This document shows, one piece after another, positions 26,631 to 35,415 of a stretch of 64,000 nt of DNA. The notes under the pieces were generated by a model, which did not search any database, was not told the DNA's origin, and was given only the letters and a program-made list of their open reading frames with translations. The number at the start of each line of letters is the position of its first letter. Position 1 is the stretch's first letter. The DNA is from Spartinivicinus ruber (lineage in GTDB: Bacteria; Pseudomonadota; Gammaproteobacteria; Pseudomonadales; Zooshikellaceae): assembly GCF_011009015.1 (NCBI RefSeq), contig NZ_CP048878.1, positions 1,835,001 through 1,899,000 of the forward strand, given 5' to 3'. A program made the translations under genes and the position numbers.

Positions 26631-26712
26631 AGGAGTAGCCTATTTACTGAAAAAGTCTTGCTTTAAGATTAGCAAAAGGCTTGGTGTATAGTGGTTGTTT
26701 AGCTCTTATCCA

Positions 26713-26925
26713 TCAGCAATAGCAATAAATAGTGTCAACTTGAATATTACAGCCATTGCAGCGTTTATTGCACTGTTTGGGGTTTTGCTTGATGATCACA
26801 TTTTTACGTTCCCAGTGGACTAGCATCGCTTCAATAACCTGTGCTGGGGTGTTGAAGTGCCTGGTTAGCGTCGTGAGGGAAACAGACTGTTGAGTTTTAA
26901 TAAAATCACGTAGTTCTAATAACAT
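26713..26925 (-). CDS. feoC: FeoC-like winged-helix protein with Cys-rich tail
   Basis: 70 residues. The first 50 form a small winged-helix unit (MLLELRDFIKTQQSVSLTTL, then HFNTPAQVIEAMLVHWERK), and the end is Cys-rich (CNKRCNGCNIQ, then YCYC, six Cys in all). FeoC in enterobacteria binds FeoB and may carry an Fe-S cluster that reports oxygen or iron. It lies 3 bases after feoB, completing feoABC. Confidence 0.85.
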   Translation of the reverse strand: MLLELRDFIKTQQSVSLTTLTRHFNTPAQVIEAMLVHWERKNVIIKQNPKQCNKRCNGCNIQVDTIYCYC

Positions 26926-26928
26926 GGC

Positions 26929-29244
26929 TTAAGCACTCGCAATTTTATGGTTAATAAAGGGCTGTTTGTTGGCTCGTCGCCTTAACAAAATAAGCACAAT
27001 AATCCATAACCCAAGCAAAGTGATAACCCAGCTGATTGAATAACCAGGGTGCTTGGATAAAGTCGCTAGTTGGTAATATACAGTAGCAGTGGTATAGGCA
27101 ATAGCCAAGGTCCAGCTAGCGACTAACCACATCCAGCAAGCATTGGCTTCACGAAAAATAGCTCCTAAAGTAGCCAGGCAGGGAGTATAAAGTAAGATAA
27201 ACAATACATAGGCAAATGCAGCATGTGATGAGCCAAATAACTGGTAAATGGTTGAAAATGTGTGTTCTGTGGCAACCGTTTGTTGATTATTGATTTCGTC
27301 AATACTCATACCGAAAGGGTCTTGCCAGCCATCAGCTAATTCTGCCAAGTTGGCAGGAATAGTGGATATAGCTAAATAAATAGTTTTCCAAAACTCGAGC
27401 GCTTGCTGGTTAGTCTGGGGAGCAACGGTATTTAACTGACTGTACATGGTGTCGAGGGTTCCAACTACCGCTTCTTTGGCAAATACGCCGGTGAAAATTC
27501 CTACTGTGGCTGGCCAGTTTTCTTGGGTAATTCCCATCGGGGTAAACAAAGGGGTTAATGCTTTACCCGTTATAGAGAGTAATGATTGTTCGGTATTTTC
27601 GTTATTAAAGGTTGCATTGGTTCCCAAGCTATTTAGAATACTTAATAACGCTACCATCACGATAATCACCTTGCCTGCTCTGGCAATAAACCCTTTCAGA
27701 CGACTCCAGGTATGAATAAGAATCGCTTTTAAAGTGGGGAGATGATAATCGGGCAACTCTAAAATAAAGGGGCTGGATTTCCCTGGTAGCAGAGTATGCT
27801 TCATTATTATGCCTGTGATAATGGCAAGCAAAATACCAGTAAGATATAAAATAAATACAATGTTTTGGCCATTATCAGGAAAAAAGGCAACGGCAAACAA
27901 TGCGTAGACAGGTAACCGGGCACCACAAGACATAAAAGGGGTCATGCAAATGGTTAATAATCGGTCTCGTTGGCTTTCTAATGTTCGGGTTGCCATTACA
28001 GCAGGTACATTACAACCAAAGCCAATCAACATAGGAACAAATGATTTGCCTGGTAAGCCAACCCATCCCATGACTTTATCCATAATAAAGGCAACTCTGG
28101 CCATGTAACCAGAGTCTTCCAATAAGGCTAAAAATAAAAATAAACAACCGATAATGGGAATAAAGGTGGCAACTGTTTGAATACCACTACCGATGCCATT
28201 GGCTACTAGAGTAATGAGCCAGTTTGGTGCGTTAATTTGTGCAAGCCAATAAGCAGGAGTATCAATAAAGAGGGCTCCTGCCGTAATATCAAAAAATTCA
28301 ATAAAAGCACTGCCGATATTAATGCTAAACATAAACATTAAATACATGATGGCTAAAAATATCGGTATTCCTAGTAGGCGGTTAAGAACAATATTATCAA
28401 TTTTTTCAGTTAACGGAGTGAAGCTACAGGCTTCACTAGACACTACATGTTGAGTAATTTGACTGATAAACTGATACCGATCATTGGCAATAAGAATATC
28501 TAAGTCTTCGCCCATTTGCTGAGTTATGTTGGTCGCTTGTTCTTTAGCCCATTGTTGTAATGAGGTTATCCAAGCAAGGTGGGGGTTTTTATATGCTGAA
28601 AAAAGGAGGCTGTTTTCATCTTTTTCAAGTAAATTAATAGCTTGCCATTGTGAAATAGAGGTTTGACTGTCTTCACTTAGTTGTAAAAGTGCCTGGCGAA
28701 TTAAACTGTTATAAGGCTGTGGAGGTAGAGGGATGGCAGGTTTTTGTAGAGTTTTGGCTACTAGTTCTCTCAGCTTGGGTAGCCCTTTTGCCTGTTTTGC
28801 CACGATTGGCACCACTGGGCATTTTAATCGTTGTGCTAATTGCTTGACTGCGATTGTTTGCTTAGTCGCTGTAAGTTTGTCCATCATATTGAGGACAATG
28901 ATCATGGGTTTGCCTAGTTCAAGTAACTGCAAGGTTAAATATAAACTGTGTTGTAAATGGACTGCATCGATAATATTGATGATGAGTGAAGAGGAATCAG
29001 TTAATAAATAGTCCAGGGTGACTTGTTCATCAATTGCTGTATTTTCGACATTATCTAAAGAGTAGAGGCCGGGTAAATCCACTACTTGGATGGTTTGTTG
29101 GTTATGTTGAAAATACCCTGTCTTTTTTTCAACTGTTACTCCTGGCCAGTTACCTATCTTTTGTTTTGAGCCTGTTAAAGAATTAAATAATGAGGTTTTA
29201 CCACAATTAGGATTACCGACTAAACAGACTGTTGATAAAGACAT
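26929..29244 (-). CDS. feoB: Ferrous iron transporter FeoB
   Basis: 771 residues. The N-terminal G domain has G1 GNPNCGKTSLFNSLTG, G3 DLPGLYSL and G4 LNMMDK (about 9-125), then a GDI helical region and a membrane domain of about ten helices from residue 290, with the two Gate motifs (GCNVPAVMATRTLES and TPFMSCGARLPVYALF). It moves Fe(II) into the cell under low oxygen. It overlaps feoA by one base (TGATG). The gene is intact and of normal length. Confidence 0.97.
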   Translation of the reverse strand: MSLSTVCLVGNPNCGKTSLFNSLTGSKQKIGNWPGVTVEKKTGYFQHNQQTIQVVDLPGLYSLDNVENTAIDEQVTLDYLLTDSSSLIINIIDAVHLQHSLYLTLQLLELGKPMIIVLNMMDKLTATKQTIAVKQLAQRLKCPVVPIVAKQAKGLPKLRELVAKTLQKPAIPLPPQPYNSLIRQALLQLSEDSQTSISQWQAINLLEKDENSLLFSAYKNPHLAWITSLQQWAKEQATNITQQMGEDLDILIANDRYQFISQITQHVVSSEACSFTPLTEKIDNIVLNRLLGIPIFLAIMYLMFMFSINIGSAFIEFFDITAGALFIDTPAYWLAQINAPNWLITLVANGIGSGIQTVATFIPIIGCLFLFLALLEDSGYMARVAFIMDKVMGWVGLPGKSFVPMLIGFGCNVPAVMATRTLESQRDRLLTICMTPFMSCGARLPVYALFAVAFFPDNGQNIVFILYLTGILLAIITGIIMKHTLLPGKSSPFILELPDYHLPTLKAILIHTWSRLKGFIARAGKVIIVMVALLSILNSLGTNATFNNENTEQSLLSITGKALTPLFTPMGITQENWPATVGIFTGVFAKEAVVGTLDTMYSQLNTVAPQTNQQALEFWKTIYLAISTIPANLAELADGWQDPFGMSIDEINNQQTVATEHTFSTIYQLFGSSHAAFAYVLFILLYTPCLATLGAIFREANACWMWLVASWTLAIAYTTATVYYQLATLSKHPGYSISWVITLLGLWIIVLILLRRRANKQPFINHKIASA

Positions 29245-29480
29245 CAGGATAACTTCTCCACCTGTACTACATCAGCTTCATTTCGACGAAGGCTTAGTTT
29301 GTAACCGCGTACAGTAATTTCAATAGGGTCGCCTAAAGGTGCTATTCGAGCAACGGTAATAGTAGTGCCTGGGGTGATTCCCATGGTTAATAATTGGCGG
29401 CGGTAACCTGGGTTAGTATTACTAATCGTTGTGACATGCCCACTTTCACCGACCTGTAAGTTTTTAAGTGTATCTTGCAT
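29244..29480 (-). CDS. feoA: FeoA, SH3-like partner of FeoB
   Basis: 78 residues, the normal FeoA length. The SH3-like fold is visible in GYRRQLLTMGITPGTTITVARIAPLGDPIEITVRGYKLSLRRNEA (read in pieces: LTMGITPGT and PLGDPIEI are the core). It supports FeoB-driven Fe(II) uptake in the cytoplasm. First gene of feoABC, coupled to feoB by a 1-base overlap. Confidence 0.95.
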   Translation of the reverse strand: MQDTLKNLQVGESGHVTTISNTNPGYRRQLLTMGITPGTTITVARIAPLGDPIEITVRGYKLSLRRNEADVVQVEKLS

Positions 29481-29537
29481 AGCGTTAGGGGATTAGTTTA
29501 GTTTTCAACAGCTTATCGTTGAGATGAATGGTCTGTA

Positions 29538-29551
29538 TTGATTCAAGTCAT
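29538..29551. promoter_or_regulatory. Anr/FNR-like box upstream of feoA
   Basis: TTGATTCAAGTCAT matches TTGAT-N4-ATCAA at 8 of 10 bases. It is 58 bases before feoA. FNR activation of feo is known in enterobacteria, so the site is plausible. I saw no good Fur box in this short intergenic region. Confidence 0.5.
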
Positions 29552-29635
29552 TGTAAATGCAACTGATTCTTATTTTTCTTATGGGTTGAAAATGCTGAGA
29601 TAAGTTACAATAACAGTTATTGGCTAAGCAGTGGC

Positions 29636-29875
29636 TCATACCAAGTTATTTTTTTGTAATGCCCGGTAGATTTTTTTGCTAGTTTTTGCCAGGCGATCTA
29701 TTTCTCCAAGGGTAGGGATTTGCCCAGATTGTAAGCGTGATTCCCAGTCATCCAGTTCACAGGCAAGAAATTCCAGGAGTTTTTTAGCGCAACCATGACA
29801 AGTGCCGGTACATAATACTGACTCAGGAGTATCAAAGGGGACAGCTGATCTGATCTGGTTGACCAAGTTTTGCAT
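29636..29875 (-). CDS. Small protein with CxxxCxxC motif, beside nnrS
   Basis: 79 residues from the ATG at 29875. An in-frame TTG at 29917 would add 14 residues and overlap nnrS by 20 bases, but has no good ribosome site. The one clear motif is CTGTCHGCAKKLLEFLACEL, a CxxxCxxC group that could bind metal or an Fe-S cluster, followed by a helical region. It runs in the same direction as nnrS and feo. I do not recognise the family. The tight link to nnrS suggests a role in nitrogen oxide or metal handling. Confidence 0.6.
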   Translation of the reverse strand: MQNLVNQIRSAVPFDTPESVLCTGTCHGCAKKLLEFLACELDDWESRLQSGQIPTLGEIDRLAKTSKKIYRALQKNNLV

Positions 29876-29897
29876 AGCGACAGGTGTGGACTGCTTC

Positions 29898-31097
29898 TTA
29901 ACCAAACTGATGATCAACCCTGGGTTTAACTAATATTGGCGTGTAAATAATAAGAAAGATGACGAAAGCGGTGATCCAACATAACTGTGATAATACAATC
30001 CAATTTAAATAGTGGCTCATATCCAAGATGGGTAAAAATACCCTGATTACACCACCAATTGCTAAGATAATGCAGGCAGCTCCTACCAGTTTAGGTGGCT
30101 GTTGAACATTTCTACCTGTATGACCAAGGGAAACACGACTCATCATACTCAGTGTAACCAGACCAATGCCGCCAAAGGCCATACTATGAATGGCTAGAAA
30201 AAATGACACATAATGATAGCCACTAAGTGAAAACAATAAAAAGCCAACAATAATGAACGCATAAGCCAAGTATAAACTCCATAATAAGGGTTTACGCCAT
30301 ATTCCCTTGGTATACCAGCCAGTAATTCGAGCTAAATGAATAACAAACAATATTGCAGCCAACCAGGCAGCGATAATTGTGTAGTGAGTGAAAACGGTGG
30401 TAATAAAAAATAATAAAAAAATTACCAATGAACTAATATCAAGCCAAAGGTGATTTTTTAAAGTGACTGGATAGCAAACCCCACGTTCAATGAAAAAAGG
30501 GATAACTCTACGGCCCATAGTCAATATCAAACCAATGATAAGGTATAAGCCAGTATAATTTCCCCAGTGAATACCTGATTCTAGAATGCCAAACACACCG
30601 AGATAAAAGAGTGTATTTGCAACACCCATTAATAAAAGTTTGGCCATAATCCCTGTTTGTTTCCATTGTTTTGCTTTAACAACAGGCGCTATTACACAGA
30701 GAATTAATAACAGTATGAATAGGGTATCCATTATTGCAGCAATTAATAATCCTTGCTCAAATAAAATAGCAATACGTGGAACCACCCAACAACTAAATAA
30801 TAGTGCTAGTTTAACGCCATAGACAGTTTGAGTATTTGTCCAATTTTTTACGGCGGTTAATAAAAAGCCTGCAATAACAGCTAAGCTGTAACCAAAAATC
30901 ATTTCATGGGCATGCCAGACCATTGGGCTAATAGTAGAAGAGGTGAGTGACCAACCCAATCCATAAGTCCCTAGCCATATGGTAATGGAGGTAACAGCAT
31001 AAATGGCAGCCCCCAGAAAGAAAGGACGAAAGCCCAAGTTGAATAAGGCAAAGCGAGGTTGGTTCGATTGCTGACTATTTAGTGTAGCTAAAGCCAT
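29898..31097 (-). CDS. nnrS: NnrS family multi-pass heme-copper membrane protein
   Basis: 399 residues from the ATG at 31097 (an ATG 20 codons upstream gives 419; the shorter form begins MALATLNSQQSNQPRFALFNLGFRPFF, the usual NnrS start). About 12 transmembrane helices. Family marks: FNLGFRPFFLGAAIYAV, WHAHEMIFGYSLAVIAGFLLTAVKNWT and HSMAFGGIGLVTLSMMSRVSLGHTGR, with several conserved His likely to bind heme or copper. NnrS proteins are induced by nitric oxide in denitrifiers and help cells tolerate NO stress. Its place in a nitrate-respiration neighbourhood fits that role. Confidence 0.93.
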   Translation of the reverse strand: MALATLNSQQSNQPRFALFNLGFRPFFLGAAIYAVTSITIWLGTYGLGWSLTSSTISPMVWHAHEMIFGYSLAVIAGFLLTAVKNWTNTQTVYGVKLALLFSCWVVPRIAILFEQGLLIAAIMDTLFILLLILCVIAPVVKAKQWKQTGIMAKLLLMGVANTLFYLGVFGILESGIHWGNYTGLYLIIGLILTMGRRVIPFFIERGVCYPVTLKNHLWLDISSLVIFLLFFITTVFTHYTIIAAWLAAILFVIHLARITGWYTKGIWRKPLLWSLYLAYAFIIVGFLLFSLSGYHYVSFFLAIHSMAFGGIGLVTLSMMSRVSLGHTGRNVQQPPKLVGAACIILAIGGVIRVFLPILDMSHYLNWIVLSQLCWITAFVIFLIIYTPILVKPRVDHQFG

Positions 31098-31197
31098 ACG
31101 AATACAGTCTTTCCTTGTTGAGCACTTTATTGTTACTAACTTAAACATTAATAACAATAATCTATGATTGGCATAGAGGATAAATTAACAAGGTTCA

Positions 31198-31211
31198 TTG
31201 ATTCACATCAG
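31198..31211. promoter_or_regulatory. Anr/FNR-type box between nnrS and phosphoketolase gene
   Basis: TTGATTCACATCAG matches TTGAT-N4-ATCAA at 9 of 10 bases. It lies 101 bases from nnrS on one side and 88 from the phosphoketolase gene on the other, so it could serve either or both divergent promoters (-41.5 would give leaders of about 53-66 bases). Confidence 0.7.
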
Positions 31212-31298
31212 TATTAGCGAAGTATTCAGTTTATATGCTTGTTTTAAATAAAGTTTTTTGTAGTTAGGTGCACAAATTATATTGGGAATAGCGTTTTT

Positions 31299-33743
31299 AT
31301 GACAGTTACAACGGTACAAGATGAAATCCTTATTGAACAGCGTGCTTCAATTATTCGCAGTAATGATGAAGACTTTGCTAATTGGGCGGCAGGTTATGGT
31401 GTCATTATGCATAGTGCTCAAACGCAATTACGAATTTATGAATTGGTTTGTCTATTGGTAACAGAAGGAATCATTACCAATAAAGCTGAGGCCTATCAAC
31501 AATTAGCTGCGTTGGATAAATTGACCTGTGCAGCAATGTGGTTAGTTGTCCACATGACATATACCAAAAATGTCTTCTTAGATGGTAGAGAGTTAACCGC
31601 TGCGGATTTTAAACGGCAACCTCAAGGCCATACTGGGGGATCACTCAATATGGTGCCTGGTTATATGGGCTATATGGGGGTAAATGCATTAACAGGTATT
31701 ACTCGGCAATGGCTAATGGGACAAGGCCACTGTGTAGCAGCAATTGATGCGGTGAATTTGCTATTAGAAAATACAACTGATGTCCACAAAGAACGTTATA
31801 ATTGGTCTGAGCAAGGATTAACCCGCTTTGTAAGGGATTTTTACAGTTATCTAGTTAATCAACAGGGAAAGCCCGTTTCACCATTGGGTAGTCACGTTAA
31901 TGTACATACAGCTGGTGCAACCATTGAAGGAGGCTATTTAGGCTTTGCAGGCTTGTATTATGTTCATCAACCAATGCCTGATGAGCGTTTAGTGGCTTTT
32001 TTAAGTGATGGTGCATTTGAAGAACAACGGGGGAGTGATTGGGCGCCTAGGTGGTGGCGAGCTGAGGATACTGGCTTGGTTACACCGATTATGATTGCCA
32101 ACGGTCGTCGTATAGATCAGCGTACCACGATGAGTCAATCTGGTGGTTCTGAATGGTTTAAACAGCACTTAGCTTTAAATTATTTTGATCCTGTGGTGAT
32201 TGATGGCACTGACCCTGCTGCCTTTGTGTGGGCAATCTTTGAAATGGAAAATCGTTTACAAGCACGGGCGGAAGCCGTAAAGCAAGGTAAACAGCATTAC
32301 CCGATAAAACTGCCGTATGTGATTGCAGAGACAATCAAAGGTTATGGTTTTCCAGGTGCAGGTACGAATGCTGCGCATGGTACGCCTTTACAAGAAAATC
32401 CTGCTAAGTCAGCAGAAGCGTTAATAGCATTTAACCAAGGTGCAAAAAAACTGTGGGTGTCTACTGATGCTCTGAAAAGCGCGGTTAAATTGGTTAATAA
32501 TCATAACCAGGCAGGTCGTCCTAAAGAAAATAGGGTAAAACAATCTGCAGAAAAAAGCAGGGTAAACTGCCCGCCACTTAATTGGAAACAAGAACTGTAT
32601 AATAATTGTTCTCCTATGGCTGGGTGGGATGAAGGCTTTACGCTATTAGTAAAAGAGAATCCCCATTTGCGCGTGAGGGTAGGTAACCCAGATGAGTTAA
32701 GAAGTAACCAAATGAATCAAACCCTGGACTGGCTTAAGCATCGTGTGACCCAACCTGAGCGAGGTGTTGCTGAAGCAGTGGATGGAAAGGTGATTACGGC
32801 GCTTAATGAAGAAGCTGTGGTAAGTGCCGTATTAGCAAACCAACAAGGGATTAATTTGGTAGTGTCTTATGAAGCTTTTGCAGTGAAAATGTTGGGTGCT
32901 CTTCGTCAAGCAATTATTTTTGCGAGACATCAAAAAGAGGCGCACCAACCTGCGAATTGGTTAAGTGTGCCTGTTTTACTCACTTCCCATGTTTGGGAAA
33001 ATGGTAAAAATGAACAGTCCCATCAAGATCCAACTTTATCTGAAGCGTTGATGGGTGAAATGACTGATATGGTAAGGGTGTTGTTCCCTTGTGACTGGAA
33101 TAGTGCTTTAGCCACAATGCAATCAACCTATGCGAGCTATGGACAAATTTGGTTGGCGACATTACCTAAATTACCGGTACCTATTTTATTACCTAAAGAT
33201 CAATCGATAAAACTGCTTGAAGATGGTGCAATATTAGTAAGAGGAGCTACAGAGGCATCAATTCAATTAGTCGCGGTGGGTGCTTATCAGTTGGCTGAGG
33301 CATTAAAAGCCAGTGACCGATTAAAAGAGCGAGAGATACCCCATTCACTTATTTATATTATTGAGCCAGGTCGATTTAGAGTAGCAAGAGATAAGGCTGA
33401 AGCTGAGCAGTTAGTAGTTGAAGAGGTGATGGATAATTTGTTTCCAGATACTATTAAGACAAGAGTGTTTGTTTGCCATGGTCGACCAGAAGTCTATCTT
33501 GGTATTATGCGGCAACTGGATTTAGGGCCTAAACAGACAGCTGCTGTAGGCTATATCAACCAAGGTGGTACTTTGGATCTAGGCGGGATGCTTTATGCCA
33601 ATAAAACAACTTGGGCACATATTTTATACCAGACTGCTAAGACTGCATCACTAAACCCGTTGGATATTTTGTCAGAAAAGGAAATTCAAGCGGTAACAGG
33701 GGGGGGTGACCCTTATGCAATTATTGATAAACCTTATCAGTAA
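31299..33743 (+). CDS. Phosphoketolase-family (XFP) TPP enzyme, divergent type
   Basis: 814 residues, the usual length of phosphoketolases. The N-terminal TPP domain has GHTGGSLNMVPGYMGYMG, LGSHVNVHTAGATIEGGYLGF and FLSDGAFEEQRGSDWAPRWW; the middle and C-terminal XFP domains have VVSYEAFAVKMLGALRQA, SHVWENGKNEQSHQDPTLSE and KTRVFVCHGRPEVYL. Classic Xfp enzymes cleave xylulose-5-P or fructose-6-P to acetyl-P. Several motif positions differ here (for example DGAFEEQ in place of the usual DGEAETG, and NGRRI in place of NGYKI), so the substrate is uncertain. It is followed 3 bases later by an antiporter gene. Confidence 0.85.
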   Translation: MTVTTVQDEILIEQRASIIRSNDEDFANWAAGYGVIMHSAQTQLRIYELVCLLVTEGIITNKAEAYQQLAALDKLTCAAMWLVVHMTYTKNVFLDGRELTAADFKRQPQGHTGGSLNMVPGYMGYMGVNALTGITRQWLMGQGHCVAAIDAVNLLLENTTDVHKERYNWSEQGLTRFVRDFYSYLVNQQGKPVSPLGSHVNVHTAGATIEGGYLGFAGLYYVHQPMPDERLVAFLSDGAFEEQRGSDWAPRWWRAEDTGLVTPIMIANGRRIDQRTTMSQSGGSEWFKQHLALNYFDPVVIDGTDPAAFVWAIFEMENRLQARAEAVKQGKQHYPIKLPYVIAETIKGYGFPGAGTNAAHGTPLQENPAKSAEALIAFNQGAKKLWVSTDALKSAVKLVNNHNQAGRPKENRVKQSAEKSRVNCPPLNWKQELYNNCSPMAGWDEGFTLLVKENPHLRVRVGNPDELRSNQMNQTLDWLKHRVTQPERGVAEAVDGKVITALNEEAVVSAVLANQQGINLVVSYEAFAVKMLGALRQAIIFARHQKEAHQPANWLSVPVLLTSHVWENGKNEQSHQDPTLSEALMGEMTDMVRVLFPCDWNSALATMQSTYASYGQIWLATLPKLPVPILLPKDQSIKLLEDGAILVRGATEASIQLVAVGAYQLAEALKASDRLKEREIPHSLIYIIEPGRFRVARDKAEAEQLVVEEVMDNLFPDTIKTRVFVCHGRPEVYLGIMRQLDLGPKQTAAVGYINQGGTLDLGGMLYANKTTWAHILYQTAKTASLNPLDILSEKEIQAVTGGGDPYAIIDKPYQ

Positions 33744-33746
33744 CAT

Positions 33747-34922
33747 ATGATGTCCATACTTGATAACCATTTAGCGGTATTAGGTATTCTGTTTTTACTT
33801 GGGCTAATAACTGACGTTATTGGCCGTAAAACTCACCTGCCTCGAGTAACTTTATTATTAGTATTTGGGTTGCTGGTAGGGCCTTCTGGACTGGCATTGT
33901 TACCTCCCTTTACGCAAGACTGGTTTCCATTAGTAACGAATATTGCATTGTTAATGGTAGGATTTTTATTGGGAGAAAAATTAGCAGGCCGGTTTTTAAA
34001 GGAAAATGGTAGGGAAGTACTGATTATATCTTCAGTTGTCACTTTGATTACGGCAATAATTGTATTCATTGGTATGTGGCTGTTAAATTCAGGATTAATT
34101 TTTGCTTTATTAGTCGCAGGTGTTGCAACTGCGACAGATCCTGCTGCAGTGAGTGAGGTAGTTAAAGAAGCAAAAGCTAAGGGCAAAATAATTCAAGTAT
34201 TACTTGGCGTTGTAGCGATTGATGATGCTTGGGGATTATTACTCTTTAGTTTTATTTTAGTGTTATGTCAGTCAGTTTCAGGTAATCCGCAGATACTTGA
34301 TATTGTAATGCATGCCCTTTGGGATTTAGGTGGAGCATTTGTCATAGGTGCTCTATTAGGCATTCCTATGGCTTTTTTAACTGGGAGGATAAAATCTGGG
34401 GAACCTACTTTAATAGAAGCATTAGGTATGGTGTTTTTATGTGGTGGTATTGCCCAGTGGTTAAATGTGTCTTATTTGCTAGCTGCTATTGTAATGGGAG
34501 CAACAGTAGCAAACCTAGCCCACCACCACACTAGGCCATTCCATGCTATTGAAGAAATTGAGTGGCCTTTTATGGTGCTGTTTTTCATATTAGCTGGCGC
34601 TTCATTTGATGTTTCAGAACTTGCAAATATAGGTGTACTTGGAGTTGCTTACTTAATATTAAGGATATTAGGGCGTTTAATAGGCAGCTGGCTGGGAGGC
34701 AAGCCCTTTGCCTTTATCCCCCAACAATCGATGTGGATCGGTTTGTCTTTACTGCCACAAGCAGGAGTAGCATTAGGATTAGCTCTATTAGCCAAACAAC
34801 ATTTTCCTGAAATAGGTGAGTCTTTATTGCAACTAACCATTGCAGGTACGATTGTGTTTGAAATCATCGGGCCGATTTTTACCCGAATAGGGATTGGCCG
34901 AATGTATAAAGGTGATTATTAA
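33747..34922 (+). CDS. Cation/proton antiporter, CPA (NhaP/KefB-like) family
   Basis: 391 residues, about 12 helices with no large cytoplasmic tail. Family marks: ITDVIGRKTHLPRVTLLLVFGLLVGPSGLALLP at the start, the ion-binding helix region VAGVATATDPAAVSEVVKEA (the TDPA segment with its Asp), and VAIDDAWGLLLFSFILVL. It exchanges Na+ or K+ for H+ across the inner membrane. It starts 3 bases after the phosphoketolase-family gene, so they form a two-gene operon. That link is odd and may reflect acid stress from fermentation, which is only a guess. Confidence 0.9.
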   Translation: MMSILDNHLAVLGILFLLGLITDVIGRKTHLPRVTLLLVFGLLVGPSGLALLPPFTQDWFPLVTNIALLMVGFLLGEKLAGRFLKENGREVLIISSVVTLITAIIVFIGMWLLNSGLIFALLVAGVATATDPAAVSEVVKEAKAKGKIIQVLLGVVAIDDAWGLLLFSFILVLCQSVSGNPQILDIVMHALWDLGGAFVIGALLGIPMAFLTGRIKSGEPTLIEALGMVFLCGGIAQWLNVSYLLAAIVMGATVANLAHHHTRPFHAIEEIEWPFMVLFFILAGASFDVSELANIGVLGVAYLILRILGRLIGSWLGGKPFAFIPQQSMWIGLSLLPQAGVALGLALLAKQHFPEIGESLLQLTIAGTIVFEIIGPIFTRIGIGRMYKGDY

Positions 34923-35406
34923 TTTCCTTGAAGTTGTATAACTATCGGTGGAGAGACTTAGAAATAATTTTTTAATTGCTACCATGAAATTTGGTAACAA
35001 TTTATCTGATTGTCAAAGCCTGAATTAAGTTTTTTGTCATTGTCTTATTAAACGTATTTTAATCGTGTATTAACTTTATAGATATATTTACTGGTTACAC
35101 TGCAATATTGCATAAGCGTAACATTTTATGATGTTTCTTATTTGAAAAAGAATAGTCTTTATACTAATGGCTTATGCTACTCCAGATAAAATAGGATCTT
35201 GAATCATGCTTGGTCGGTTGAATTTTATACTTAAAAATATTCAGTATTATGTTGCTCAATATAAGTGATAAGACAGATGACTTATCAAAAGGCTGCTATA
35301 GTTTGATTAATAAAAAAGGAATAAAGGTCGATCAAGTATTATTCATGAGTCGCTTGTCACTGGAAAAAAATTGCTGAATAAAAGTATTGAAGGTTTTGTA
35401 GAGTTT
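34923..35406. other. AT-rich region with decayed coding remnant, left of IS4
   Basis: No intact gene. Short open pieces in shifting frames lie near 35206-35406: MLGRLNFILKNIQYY, then in another frame LLNISDKTDDLSKGCYSL and VDQVLFMSRLSLEK, then KLLNKSIEGFVEFISD, which reads straight through the IS4 target site into SDYI and a stop on the other side. This looks like a frameshifted old gene that the IS4 element later entered. The family is not recognisable. Confidence 0.4.
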
Positions 35407-35415
35407 ATATCTGAT
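35407..35415. repeat. 9-bp target site duplication, left copy (ATATCTGAT)
   Basis: ATATCTGAT directly precedes the left inverted repeat of the IS4-family element and is repeated exactly at 36678-36686 after the right end. A perfect duplication points to recent insertion by transposition. Confidence 0.93.
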
